DNA of 64,000 nt from Ruminococcus sp. (GTDB lineage Bacteria > Bacillota > Clostridia > Oscillospirales > Ruminococcaceae): assembly GCA_019420505.1 (NCBI GenBank), contig JAHZHC010000012.1, positions 1 through 64,000 on the forward strand. The letters are read 5' to 3'. Of the stretch, positions 1 through 8,145 are shown in pieces. How positions within the stretch are numbered: the stretch's first letter is position 1; every line of letters starts with the position of its first letter. The notes below the pieces were generated by a model. The model was not told where the DNA came from. It made no database searches and saw only the letters and a list, made by a program, of their open reading frames with translations. Position numbers and translations under genes: made by a program.

Positions 1-580
1 TTGGTGTTGGTTCTTCATCATATGGTGTTAAGACTTCAATTTTTATTTTGTTATCCTGGATTCTGCTTGGTATAGATTTAGTTCCATTCATGTAAATGCG
101 TATTTGATTTACCAAATGACCTGCATCTTCTCCTACAGGACCAGTTTTGCTTGTGGATGAATGTTTTATATCATTAAGGTAATCTGCAATTGATAATTCT
201 AATGTTAATAAATTTCCATTAGTTGAAGTACTTTTTAAATAAGTTGACGCCATATATGCGTCTGTATTACTTCCATCTGTTTTAGGAAGAACAGCGTGTA
301 ATGTTATTGCATTACCAGCAGTACTTCCATTATCAATAGCAGTAATTTTCAATTTTTCTCCATTGTTTCCTCTTAAAAAGGGATATTTATTAATGTCTAA
401 AAAAATAGCAGAGGAAGTTCCATATGCATCAAAAACATGTTCTTCAATAAGTTTTGTATAATAGTTTGTATTCTCCTCTTCCGCATTTGCAACCTCCTCT
501 CTCGTCGGTGTAAACGTAAGTGCGCCGGTTAGTGTTAGTATGCCTGCCATAGCTGAGGCAAGCAGTCGTTTAAATTTCAT
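1..580 (-). CDS. Secreted protein, N-terminal part (runs off the window)
   Basis: An uninterrupted reading frame of 193 codons runs on the minus strand from ATG at 578-580 to the window edge. The start has a GGAGG site seven bases upstream and a good promoter further up. The first ~32 residues form a classical signal peptide: MKFKRLL, a hydrophobic core rich in Ala/Leu/Thr, then a polar VANAEE stretch. The mature part is rich in Thr, Ser, Asn and Asp and in beta-branched residues, as in extracellular beta-sandwich domains, and ends at the edge in a Glu-Pro-Thr-Pro linker, which often joins modules in Clostridia. I do not recognise a family. A modular cell-surface or carbohydrate-binding protein is an inference from composition only. 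Confidence 0.8.
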   Translation of the reverse strand, partial: MKFKRLLASAMAGILTLTGALTFTPTREEVANAEEENTNYYTKLIEEHVFDAYGTSSAIFLDINKYPFLRGNNGEKLKITAIDNGSTAGNAITLHAVLPKTDGSNTDAYMASTYLKSTSTNGNLLTLELSIADYLNDIKHSSTSKTGPVGEDAGHLVNQIRIYMNGTKSIPSRIQDNKIKIEVLTPYDEEPTP

Positions 581-662
581 CTAAATTCCTCCAAATAAAA
601 AATTTTTAAACATGGTCGATTGTTAATTAAGAATATATTAACTGAATCGAATGTCTGTTGAC

Positions 663-691
663 ATTATAACACTATTTTCCCAGTTATTCAA
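663..691 (-). promoter_or_regulatory. Sigma-A-type promoter of the secreted-protein gene
   Basis: On the minus strand TTGAAT (686-691) and TATAAT (663-668) are separated by exactly 17 bases. The transcript would start about 75 bases before the start codon at 580. Confidence 0.65.
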
Positions 692-813
692 GTACATTCT
701 TGGAATTTCTCCATAAAATATTCCACAAAATTGCTTTAAGAATTTTGTGGAAATTGTATAAAAGCTCTTTTTTTGTAGTTTTTATATAATATATAAATCA
801 ATTAGCTTCTTTG

Positions 814-856
814 ATAAAAAACGGTGAAATGCAGTTTTATTCCTGCATTTCACCGT
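814..856 (-). terminator. Rho-independent terminator of the ttcA-like gene
   Basis: A perfect 14-bp stem (821-834 with 843-856, 8-base loop) is followed on the minus strand by TTTTTTATC. The stem overlaps the last codons and the stop of the upstream gene, so the terminator is partly coding. Confidence 0.85.
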
Positions 857-1730
857 CTGCTTCGTCTGAAATCGAATCGTCCCGGACATATTCATCATAT
901 TTATCTAAGAAATTATATCGCTTGCCCTTGTATACATACTCAATAACAGTATTGAGATTAACATTATATACGCTTTTAAATATATTTGTTTCAACAAAAT
1001 CATTGCCTTGACTTAGCTTGTGAATGAGTTCTTTAATCTCCTGCCGTTTTGAAATATCCCCCTTGTTTTCAAGCTTTTCATATTCTTCCGTAAACCTGCA
1101 TGCACACTGCAAAAATTCAAGATTATTATACCTGACCCAGTCTTTTATAAACTTTTCCCTTACCATGTACATCGGACGTATAAGTTCCATATCCTTAAAG
1201 TTTTTTGAATGAAGCTTCGGCATCATGGTCTGTACCTGTCCGCCGTAAATCATACCCATCAAAATCGTTTCTATAACATCATCAAAATGATGTCCCAATG
1301 CAATTTTATTGCAGCCTAAATCCTGTGCAAATTTATATAAGTTGCCTCTCCTCATTCTTGCGCACATATAACAAGGATTTTTGTCCAGCCCCGCAACATA
1401 ATTGAAAATTCTTGCCTCAAACATTTTTATGGGAATATTCATGAGCTTGGCATTATCAATAATTTTCTGACGGTTTTCAGGATTGTATCCCGGATCCATT
1501 ACTATATATTCCAATTCAAATTTCATTTCCGAATATCTCTGAAGATGCTCCATGCATTTTGCAAGAAGCATGGAATCCTTGCCGCCGGAAATGCAAACAG
1601 CGATTTTGTCCCCCTCGCTTATCATTTTATATTCTTTTATTCCCATAACAAACTTGTTCCATATATCCTTACGAAATTTTTTTATTATGCTACGTTCAAT
1701 TTCCTGATAAGGCTGTAAAACTCTTGACAT
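837..1730 (-). CDS. ttcA: TtcA/TtuA-type tRNA thiolation PP-loop ATPase
   Basis: The 297-residue protein has the PP-loop SGGKDS at residues 48-53, which adenylates the tRNA base. It also has Cys120-x2-Cys123 and further cysteines at 209 and 211, matching the three-cysteine iron-sulfur or sulfur-transfer site of TtcA-family enzymes. GHHFDD near 146-151 is also typical of the family. TtcA makes 2-thiocytidine-32 in tRNA; the close TtuA/CTU1 relatives thiolate uridine-54 or -34, so the exact base is not settled. The start at 1730 has GGGGAG nine bases upstream and a 17-spaced promoter. The gene is monocistronic, and its 3' end lies inside its own terminator. Confidence 0.85.
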   Translation of the reverse strand: MSRVLQPYQEIERSIIKKFRKDIWNKFVMGIKEYKMISEGDKIAVCISGGKDSMLLAKCMEHLQRYSEMKFELEYIVMDPGYNPENRQKIIDNAKLMNIPIKMFEARIFNYVAGLDKNPCYMCARMRRGNLYKFAQDLGCNKIALGHHFDDVIETILMGMIYGGQVQTMMPKLHSKNFKDMELIRPMYMVREKFIKDWVRYNNLEFLQCACRFTEEYEKLENKGDISKRQEIKELIHKLSQGNDFVETNIFKSVYNVNLNTVIEYVYKGKRYNFLDKYDEYVRDDSISDEADGEMQE

Positions 1731-1762
1731 TAAAATGCTCCCCTATATTAAATATCTATAAC

Positions 1763-1791
1763 ATTATACAATGATAAGCATTCTCCGTCAA
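1763..1791 (-). promoter_or_regulatory. Promoter of the ttcA-like gene
   Basis: On the minus strand TTGACG (1786-1791), a 17-base spacer and a perfect TATAAT (1763-1768) lie about 35 bases upstream of the start codon. Confidence 0.75.
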
Positions 1792-1900
1792 GAGCATACC
1801 GGTTTTGCATCTGTAAAGATATACAATCAATTATGATAAAGCCGTAAGAATTGATTTTAATTTTCCAATCTATTTCCAATGCAATTCATACTGAAAAATA

Positions 1901-1925
1901 AAAATCCGAAGATGCCTTCGGATTT
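1901..1925 (-). terminator. Second copy of the ATPase terminator (distal)
   Basis: A 25-base hairpin (AAATCCGAAG / CTTCGGATTT) matches 23 of 25 bases of the segment at 2191-2215. On the minus strand it is followed by a T-rich run (TTTTTATTTTT), a better tail than the proximal copy has. It lies 290 bp from the first copy, on the far side of a hairpin array. Confidence 0.7.
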
Positions 1926-2190
1926 CAGTCTGTAGAAAAACTATAAAAGCGTAATATTAGAAGTTTAGGTTGATTCTTGCTTGCAAGAATCTTGCCTTCT
2001 TTAAAGGCTTGCAGGGTTCAAGGGGACAGTGTCCCTTGTCGCTGTCCGCAGACAGTGAAATACCTTTTCCACCGACGCTCCGCATAGGGTGAATTGACAA
2101 AACAATCCAGTGGATTGTTTTGTCAAGAGGGGCATGCCCTGTACGAGAGGGCTGCCCCTTTTTATCAAATTAGGTCTTTTTCGACAAGCT
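1926..2190. repeat. Intergenic array of stem-loops between duplicated terminators
   Basis: The gene-free stretch carries at least five consecutive inverted repeats. GATTCTTGC/GCAAGAATC lies near 1972-1991. A GCCTT/AAGGC hairpin follows at about 1994-2011. AAGGG/TCCCTT lies near 2020-2038, and CTGTC/GACAG near 2042-2056. A perfect 15-16 bp stem (TTGACAAAACAATCC with its complement) spans 2094-2126, and AGGGGC...GCCCCT followed by TTTTT spans 2128-2164. The order and density suggest a mobile or multi-copy intergenic element; copy number outside this window cannot be seen. Confidence 0.6.
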
Positions 2191-2215
2191 AAAATCCGAA
2201 AATGTCTTCGGATTT
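2191..2215 (-). terminator. Terminator directly after the metal-transporting ATPase
   Basis: On the minus strand AAATCCGAAG...CTTCGGATTT forms a 10-bp stem immediately after the stop codon at 2216-2218. It is a near-identical direct repeat of 1901-1925. Confidence 0.7.
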
Positions 2216-4069
2216 CTAATATTTTTTGTTTGCCGTGCTTAAAGCTCTCATTGCGTTAAGTATAGCAATTACCGAAACTCCCACATCTGCAAAAACCGCT
2301 GCCCACATATTTGCAATGCCCAAAGCACCAAGCACCAGTACTGCTGCCTTAACCGCAAGTGCAAATACAATATTCTGATGTACAATTCTGAGCGTACGCT
2401 TTGCAATGCCCATAGCCAACGGAATCTTTTCGGGATTATCGTCCATAAGCACGATATCTGCCGCTTCTATCGCAGCATCCGAACCCATAGCTCCCATAGC
2501 AACTCCTATATTTGCTCTTGAAAGTACAGGTGCGTCGTTTATTCCGTCTCCTGCAAAAACAAGCTTACCCTTTTCAGTCTTTTCGTCCAAAAGCTGTTCA
2601 ACCTTTTCAACCTTATCAGAAGGCAGCAGCTGTGTATATACCAAATCAATCCCAAGCTGATTACCTATATCTTCACCGACGTCCTTTGAATCACCGGTAA
2701 GCATTATCGTTTTTGAAATTCCCTGAGCCTTCAATTGCTTGATTGCCTTAGCCGAACCCTCTTTTATTTCATCGGAAATTACAATGTGACCTGCATATAT
2801 TCCGTCTACAGCAACATGAACTATCGTTCCGATACTGTGACAAGCATGCCATTTTGCCCCTGTTTCATCCATAAGCTTTGAATTGCCTGCACAGATTATC
2901 TTTCCGTCGATTTCAGCACGGACACCTCGTCCCGAAAGCTCTTCCGTCATGCTGATCCTGCCGTTATCTATCGGTTTTCCATATGCCTTTTTCAGTGAAC
3001 GTGAAATCGGGTGATCGGAATAGCTCTCTGCCATTGCTGCAAATTCAAGCAAATCAGCCTCTGAATATTTTTCAGGATGAACAGCCGTCACATTGAATAC
3101 ACCTTTTGTCAGAGTTCCTGTCTTGTCAAAAACCATAATTTCTGCCTTTGACAAAGCCTCAAGATAGTTTCCGCCTTTAACAAGAATTCCGCATCTCGAT
3201 GCTCCGCCTATACCGCCGAAAAAGCTAAGCGGAACTGAGATAACCAGAGCACACGGGCATGAAATTACAAGAAAAATTAAAGCCCTGTGTATCCAGTTTG
3301 CCCAATCGCCCGATATAAGAGAGGGAATAACGGCGAGCATTAACGCTCCTATTACAACACACGGTGTATAGTATTTTGCAAACCTTGTAATGAAGTTTTC
3401 TGCTTTTGCTTTTTTGCTGTTGGAGTTCTCCACCAGATCTAATATTTTGGAAACGGTTGATTCACCGAACTCTTTTGTTACTTTGATTTTAAGCGTACCA
3501 TTAAGATTTATACAACCGCTTATTACCTCTGTTCCTGTTTGCACTTCACGGGGAAGCGACTCACCCGTCAGAGCCGCAGTGTCAACAGTCGACCTGCCCT
3601 CGATAACCACACCGTCTAATGGTATTTTTTCTCCGGGTTTAACTACTATTATATCTCCTATACTGACTTCATCAGGATCTGTCTGAATAAGCTGTCCGTT
3701 TATTTCTATGTTAGCATAATCGGGACGTATATCCATAAGCGATGAAATTGATTTTCTTGACTTACCCACGGCATAACCCTGAAAAAGCTCTCCTATCTGA
3801 TAAAAAAGCATAACCGCAACACCCTCTGCGCATTCTCCCGTAAAGAATGCACCTATTGTTGCAATAGTCATAAGAAAATTTTCATCAAACACCTGTCCGT
3901 GACAAATATTTCTTACAGCCCGCCATAATACATCCCAGCCAATTATTGCATACGGTATAAGATACAGTAAGTAGTTTTTCCAGCCTTCAAAATCAATTAA
4001 TCTTACTGTAATAAGCAATGCAAAACTTACAATTATCCTGACAAGCATTTTTTTCTGTTTGTGTGACAT
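2216..4069 (-). CDS. zntA: Heavy-metal P-type ATPase (Zn/Cd/Pb type)
   Basis: The 617-residue P1B-type ATPase has no N-terminal HMA domain. Order: four N-terminal membrane segments, an actuator domain with TGES (~168), the ion-binding Cys-Pro-Cys (~270), DKTGTLT phosphorylation motif (~315), the P1B-specific HP (SDHPIS, ~350), GDGIND (~510), and two C-terminal membrane segments. The CPC motif and the SmtB-type regulator in the operon favour export of Zn(II), Cd(II) or Pb(II) over Cu(I); this is inferred from family rules. It follows the small HMA protein by 23 bases and has AGGAGA upstream of its ATG. The missing metal-binding domain is supplied by the neighbouring gene. Confidence 0.9.
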   Translation of the reverse strand: MSHKQKKMLVRIIVSFALLITVRLIDFEGWKNYLLYLIPYAIIGWDVLWRAVRNICHGQVFDENFLMTIATIGAFFTGECAEGVAVMLFYQIGELFQGYAVGKSRKSISSLMDIRPDYANIEINGQLIQTDPDEVSIGDIIVVKPGEKIPLDGVVIEGRSTVDTAALTGESLPREVQTGTEVISGCINLNGTLKIKVTKEFGESTVSKILDLVENSNSKKAKAENFITRFAKYYTPCVVIGALMLAVIPSLISGDWANWIHRALIFLVISCPCALVISVPLSFFGGIGGASRCGILVKGGNYLEALSKAEIMVFDKTGTLTKGVFNVTAVHPEKYSEADLLEFAAMAESYSDHPISRSLKKAYGKPIDNGRISMTEELSGRGVRAEIDGKIICAGNSKLMDETGAKWHACHSIGTIVHVAVDGIYAGHIVISDEIKEGSAKAIKQLKAQGISKTIMLTGDSKDVGEDIGNQLGIDLVYTQLLPSDKVEKVEQLLDEKTEKGKLVFAGDGINDAPVLSRANIGVAMGAMGSDAAIEAADIVLMDDNPEKIPLAMGIAKRTLRIVHQNIVFALAVKAAVLVLGALGIANMWAAVFADVGVSVIAILNAMRALSTANKKY

Positions 4070-4092
4070 GATCTTACTCTCCTGTTTTACTG

Positions 4093-4314
4093 TTATTTAA
4101 CAATAATCCTGCATTCAGGTTCAACCTTTTTGCATGCCTTAACCGCTTTTTTTAATATATCATCAAATTTATCGTCATCTGCAACCAACGTCAGCTTCTG
4201 TGCCATAAAACTTATGGTTGCGTCCTCAACTCCCTCAATTTTTTTAATAGCGTTCTCCATTTTTGCAGCACAATTTGCACAGTCCAGATCTTCCATCCTG
4301 AATACTTTTTTCAT
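4093..4314 (-). CDS. Small HMA (heavy-metal-associated) protein
   Basis: This 73-residue protein is a single HMA ferredoxin-like fold. The metal loop is MEDLDCANCA with Cys-x2-Cys at about residues 12-15, preceded by Asp, as in Zn/Cd HMA domains (DCxxC) rather than copper chaperones (MxCxxC). A second cysteine-containing stretch lies near the C-terminus. It has a perfect AAGGAGG site. It is the detached N-terminal domain or partner of the ATPase encoded 23 bases downstream. It probably delivers or senses metal for that pump. Confidence 0.9.
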   Translation of the reverse strand: MKKVFRMEDLDCANCAAKMENAIKKIEGVEDATISFMAQKLTLVADDDKFDDILKKAVKACKKVEPECRIIVK

Positions 4315-4365
4315 ATTAAATTACCTCCTTAAAAATGCTATGCTTAGCAAAATATAAAACTTATA

Positions 4366-4740
4366 TTACTCTTCGACATGTTCCATTCCCATTTCAATAA
4401 TGCTTCTCACATGGTCATCGGAAAGTGTATAAAAAACATTTTTTCCGTCCTTTCTGAAACGTACCAGCTTGTTGGTTTTGAGAACCCTCAGCTGATGGGA
4501 TACCGCCGTCTGAGTGAGTCCTAAAAGCTGCGCAATATCTCCCACGCAAAGCTCGGATTCAAACAGAGCATATAAAATTTTGACTCTTGTAGAATCACCG
4601 AAAACTTTAAAGAGCTCAGCAAGATCATATAATATTTCATCGGGAGGCATATTATCGTTCAGCTTCTTTACTACATCCTCATAAACACATTGAAAATCAC
4701 TTTGTTCAGTATTTTGTAAATCCTTTTGCTTTTCAGACAT
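4366..4740 (-). CDS. ArsR/SmtB-family metal-sensing repressor
   Basis: This 124-residue winged-helix repressor has its recognition helix around residues 75-92 (TQTAVSHQLRVL). It carries both known metal sites of the family. The alpha-3 ELCVGD motif (residues 63-68) is the CadC/ArsR-type site. The C-terminal helix has Asp108-x-His110-x10-His121-x2-Glu124, an exact match to the alpha-5 zinc site of SmtB/CzrA. It is first in an operon with the HMA protein and P-type ATPase, preceded by AAGGAG. Zinc or cadmium binding should release the operator and induce efflux. An N-terminal extension of ~20 residues precedes the core. Confidence 0.92.
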   Translation of the reverse strand: MSEKQKDLQNTEQSDFQCVYEDVVKKLNDNMPPDEILYDLAELFKVFGDSTRVKILYALFESELCVGDIAQLLGLTQTAVSHQLRVLKTNKLVRFRKDGKNVFYTLSDDHVRSIIEMGMEHVEE

Positions 4741-4788
4741 AAATATACTCCTTCCATACTTCTTATTTTATACTATAAATTTATGCAT

Positions 4789-4830
4789 AAACATTTTATC
4801 ATATGTTTATCTGTTCATATGTTAACATAT
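4789..4830 (-). promoter_or_regulatory. Candidate SmtB/ArsR operator region
   Basis: Upstream of the repressor lie AAACAT-N8-ATGTTT (4789-4808) and a perfect 14-bp palindrome ATATGTTAACATAT (4817-4830). AT-rich inverted repeats of this sort are the usual autoregulatory sites of the family. I could not assign the -10/-35 boxes with confidence. Confidence 0.5.
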
Positions 4831-5071
4831 ACTATGCATCAAGTCAATAGAATGTTACATTTGTTTATATTTTATTTACAAATAGATTTATACATTTTAG
4901 TCTTTAATTTTGAATTATATTATTGTATTACAATATTGTAATCAATTTATGATTTAATAAAGAGAAGTGTTATTTATTATTTAAATTTTAAACCGTAATA
5001 AAATTTAAAAATATTGAATCAAATTAAGTTAATTTCTATAAATAAGCTGTTAGTAAAAAAGACTGTCCTCC
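4831..5071. other. AT-rich intergenic region with no gene seen
   Basis: Between the divergent metal-efflux operon and the LURP-one gene the DNA is very AT-rich, with stops in all frames and no hairpin of note. It holds only the promoters of the two flanking units. Confidence 0.6.
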
Positions 5072-5100
5072 TTTACAATCAAATAAAATTATGCTATAAT
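5072..5100 (+). promoter_or_regulatory. Promoter of the LURP-one/shikimate operon
   Basis: TTTACA (5072-5077), a 17-base spacer ending in TGC, and a perfect TATAAT (5095-5100) form an extended -10 promoter. It lies 50 bases before the first ATG. Confidence 0.75.
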
Positions 5101-5150
5101 ATATACAATTTAAATCAATAAAGTGTAATTTTTAATTAAGGATTGATATT

Positions 5151-5621
5151 ATGCGGCTGTTATTAAAACAAAGATTTTTTTCATGGTTTGACAGCTATGA
5201 TATTTATGACGAATACGGCAGTCCGGTATTCAGCGTTCAGGGTAAACTGTCATGGGGTCATTGTCTTGTCATTTATGATAAATACGGCAACGAGGTCGGA
5301 ATGTTAAAGGAAAAGGTACTCTCTTTCCTGCCTGTATTTGAAATTTATATAAACGGTGTGCTTGCAGGAAGAATAAAAAAAGAGTTTACTTTTTTTAAAC
5401 CGAAGTTTACTCTTAATTTTAATAACTGGACAGTAGACGGAGATTTCTTTGAGTGGGATTACTCCGTTTATGACGGAAATCGTCAGATCATGACCGTTGC
5501 AAAAAAAATATGGAATTTTACCGATACATATGAAATAAATGTATTTAACGATGACAACGCTCTTGCAGGGCTGATGATCGCACTTGCTATCGATGCGGAA
5601 AAATGTTCAAGAGGGGACTAA
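5151..5621 (+). CDS. LURP-one-related family protein (tubby-like fold)
   Basis: This 156-residue protein shows the repeated beta-hairpin pattern of the LURP-one/DUF567 family: YDIYDEYGSPVFSVQGK near residues 17-33, then VIYDKYGNEVGMLKEK. The family adopts a 12-stranded tubby-like barrel; its bacterial function is not established, although lipid or membrane binding has been proposed. No signal peptide or membrane segment is visible. It is the first gene of the operon, 15 bases before aroB, and its promoter probably drives the whole shikimate unit. Confidence 0.75.
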   Translation: MRLLLKQRFFSWFDSYDIYDEYGSPVFSVQGKLSWGHCLVIYDKYGNEVGMLKEKVLSFLPVFEIYINGVLAGRIKKEFTFFKPKFTLNFNNWTVDGDFFEWDYSVYDGNRQIMTVAKKIWNFTDTYEINVFNDDNALAGLMIALAIDAEKCSRGD

Positions 5622-5636
5622 GAAAGGCTGATAATT

Positions 5637-6746
5637 ATGAAATTCTATTGTGAATTAAAAAAAGTTGTGGACGATTCCTATGATATTGAAATCGGACATA
5701 ACTTGTATGATACATTGATTTCAGATCTGACCAACGGACTGTGCGGTAAAGTAAAAAAAATTGCCGTAGTAACCGATTCCGTGGTTTCGGAGCTATACGG
5801 CAGAAAAATTTATGATATGATAAAAACCGCCGGATTTAATGCCGACATGTTTGTTATCCCGGCAGGTGAAAAATCAAAAACCAGACAAATGAAAGAGTTT
5901 GTAGAGGATTCAATGCTTGAAAAAGGCTATCGCCGTGACTGTGGCGTCATTGCCGTGGGAGGCGGAGTAGTTACCGACCTTGCAGGCTTTGTCGCAGGTA
6001 CCTTCGGCAGGGGCGTGCCTTTTGTCAATTATGCAACTACACTCCTTTCAGCGGCAGATGCGTCTGTGGGAGGAAAAACTGCAGTAGATACCCCCCTCGC
6101 CACTAATCTAATAGGTATGTTCAATCAGCCGAAAAAAGTGTATATTGATATAGATACATGGAAAACACTGCCCCAAAGACAGCTTTCAAGCGGTCTGTCC
6201 GAAACCATTAAACATGCCTGCCTGGGGGATTCGGAGCTTTTTGAATATCTCGAAAAAAACATTGAGAAAACTCTTGAATGTGACAGAAAATCCTGTGAGT
6301 ATATTTCTGAGCATAACTGTGCTGTTAAATATAAAGTGGTAATGCAGGACGAAAGAGAATCCGGATTGCGTGAAATACTTAACTTGGGGCATACAGTCGG
6401 AAGAGCAATTGAAACCGTTTCGGATTATAAGCTTCTTCATGGGGAAGCTTTGGCAATCGGAATGACAGCGCAGGTTAAACTGGGCGAAAAGTTAGGCTTC
6501 ATAACAAGTGCAAATGTACAGCGTGTAATTGATTTATATAAACGTGCAATGCTTCCTGTTGAAATACCCGAATATATAGATAAAAAAGCTCTTGTTAATA
6601 AGCTTTATACTGATAAAAAAGTCCGTGACGGAAAGCTCAGATTTGTTTTCCAAAAGGAAATCGGCAACGTAATGCAGTTCGGCGGCAATAACTTTGCCAA
6701 AGAAATTTCAGAAAATGAAATTGCAGAAATTATAGAGAAAATGTAA
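5637..6746 (+). CDS. aroB: 3-dehydroquinate synthase
   Basis: The 369-residue enzyme converts DAHP to 3-dehydroquinate, the second step of the shikimate pathway, with NAD and a divalent metal. Visible motifs are PAGEKSKT (~78-85), the NAD loop GGGVVTDLAGFVA (~108-120), VNYATTLLSAADASVGGKTAV (~130-150), and metal ligands in SETIKHA (Glu, ~185-191) and in the LNLGHTVGRAIE and LLHGEALAIGM helices (His). Length is normal. It is followed by two acyltransferases before aroA and aroC, so pathway genes are split within one transcription unit. Confidence 0.95.
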   Translation: MKFYCELKKVVDDSYDIEIGHNLYDTLISDLTNGLCGKVKKIAVVTDSVVSELYGRKIYDMIKTAGFNADMFVIPAGEKSKTRQMKEFVEDSMLEKGYRRDCGVIAVGGGVVTDLAGFVAGTFGRGVPFVNYATTLLSAADASVGGKTAVDTPLATNLIGMFNQPKKVYIDIDTWKTLPQRQLSSGLSETIKHACLGDSELFEYLEKNIEKTLECDRKSCEYISEHNCAVKYKVVMQDERESGLREILNLGHTVGRAIETVSDYKLLHGEALAIGMTAQVKLGEKLGFITSANVQRVIDLYKRAMLPVEIPEYIDKKALVNKLYTDKKVRDGKLRFVFQKEIGNVMQFGGNNFAKEISENEIAEIIEKM

Positions 6747-6843
6747 TGAAGTTTTTATAATTGGTGTCGAAATTGAATTATCCGTTATATTAATTTGGGT
6801 GATTTTTATCTGAAGCAAAAACATAAATAATTGCTAAAAGGAT

Positions 6844-7470
6844 ATGAAAATGAAATTTGATAACCATGATGAAAGAATAAAATATTATGAAATAGTGCTT
6901 TATAATAACGAAAATAAACCATTTACGGAATACCCTCTGCCAAACGGTTATAAATTTGTGTTTTATAAGGACGGAGACAGAGATAAATGGATTGAAATCG
7001 AAACGTCAGCAAAAGAATTCAAAACTTATGAGGATGGTCTGGCGGCATGGAATAAATGGTATAGCGGCAAAGAAACTGATCTTTTTGATCGTATGTTTTT
7101 TATAGAAAATTCCGAGGGGGAAAAAATCGCTACAGCAACAGCGTTTTATGAACCCACTGATCTGTCCGGTGCCGGCTGGCTCCATTGGGTCGCTGTAAAG
7201 CGTGATCATCAAGGTAAGGGACTTGCCCGTCCTCTGATCTCCCATACACTTAATCAGCTTAGAAGATTGGGATATACAACTATAAAAATTCCAACCCAGA
7301 CAACAACATGGGTTGCTGCAAAACTATATCTTGATTTCGGCTTTAAACCTATTCCGAAAAATGCAGTAAACAGTTATGACGGGTACAGAATTCTGAAAAC
7401 GCTGACAAATCATCCGGCATTAAAAGGTTTTACGTCTGCTGAGCCTGACGAGATATTAAATCATAAATAA
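6844..7470 (+). CDS. GNAT-family N-acetyltransferase
   Basis: The 208-residue protein has a GNAT core. The beta-4/alpha-3 acetyl-CoA loop is AVKRDHQGKGLARPLISH (~118-135), containing the Q/RxxGxG/A signature, and LYLDFGFKPIP (~160-170) matches the family's C-terminal YxxxGF element. The substrate is unknown. The N-terminal ~60 residues (PFTEYPLPNGYKFVFY) resemble GNATs acting on small metabolites. It sits between aroB and a CAT-like gene, 97 bases after aroB, and 22 bases before the next gene. Confidence 0.8.
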   Translation: MKMKFDNHDERIKYYEIVLYNNENKPFTEYPLPNGYKFVFYKDGDRDKWIEIETSAKEFKTYEDGLAAWNKWYSGKETDLFDRMFFIENSEGEKIATATAFYEPTDLSGAGWLHWVAVKRDHQGKGLARPLISHTLNQLRRLGYTTIKIPTQTTTWVAAKLYLDFGFKPIPKNAVNSYDGYRILKTLTNHPALKGFTSAEPDEILNHK

Positions 7471-7492
7471 AAGGGTTAGGAGAGTGTAAATT

Positions 7493-8140
7493 GTGAATGA
7501 TACATACAAAATAATCAATGTCGAAAACTGGGAAAGAAAATTACACTGTTCCATTTTCCGAAACTCCGTTCAACCAAATTATTGTGTAACTATTGATCTT
7601 GATGTAACTGATTTTTATAAATATATAAAAAACAATAATTTTTCATTTACAATAGCCTTTATTCATGCCGTTGCAAAGTGTGCGAATGAAATAGAAAATT
7701 TCCGTTATAGATTTTCAGAGGAAAATGTTATTCTTTATGATAAATGCAATACAGAGTTTACATATTTAAAGGAAAACGATGAGTTGTTTTATTATGTTTG
7801 CGTACCGTTCAAAGAAAAACTATCTGATTATATAAAAGCTGCCGAAGAAATTATAGCTTCGCAAAAAGCATATTGTGATGCATTGCCTGCAAATGACGCT
7901 TTTCAGTTTTCTCCTATGCCATGGTTTTCATATACCTCTGTATCACATACATTTTCAGGAGATAACACCAAAGCCAATCCTATGTTTGATTGGGGAAAAT
8001 TCTATGAGAAAAACGGAAGAAAACTTATGCCTTTCTCCATTCAGGTGCACCATTCCTTTGCAGACGGAATTCATATTGCAAAGCTTGTGAATAAATTACA
8101 GGACCATTTAAACAGCTTAAACGTTTTTAAGAAAGGATAA
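7493..8140 (+). CDS. Chloramphenicol acetyltransferase-like protein
   Basis: The 215-residue protein matches the trimeric CAT fold throughout, with the catalytic block QVHHSFADGIHIAKLVNKLQ (~188-207). There HHxxxDG supplies the general-base histidine and the structural Asp. The N-terminal YKIINVENWERKLH is also typical. It starts at GTG 7493 behind GGAGAG. It ends five bases before aroA, so it is translated with the aromatic genes. True drug resistance is not implied: many chromosomal CAT homologues have unknown acceptors. Substrate-pocket residues cannot be judged without alignment. Confidence 0.8.
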   Translation: MNDTYKIINVENWERKLHCSIFRNSVQPNYCVTIDLDVTDFYKYIKNNNFSFTIAFIHAVAKCANEIENFRYRFSEENVILYDKCNTEFTYLKENDELFYYVCVPFKEKLSDYIKAAEEIIASQKAYCDALPANDAFQFSPMPWFSYTSVSHTFSGDNTKANPMFDWGKFYEKNGRKLMPFSIQVHHSFADGIHIAKLVNKLQDHLNSLNVFKKG

Positions 8141-8145
8141 TAAAA

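Noticed and set aside
2041..2130. A CRISPR array or IS element in the hairpin region
   Set aside because: No regular direct repeats with equal spacers and no transposase frame; the structure is a series of different inverted repeats.
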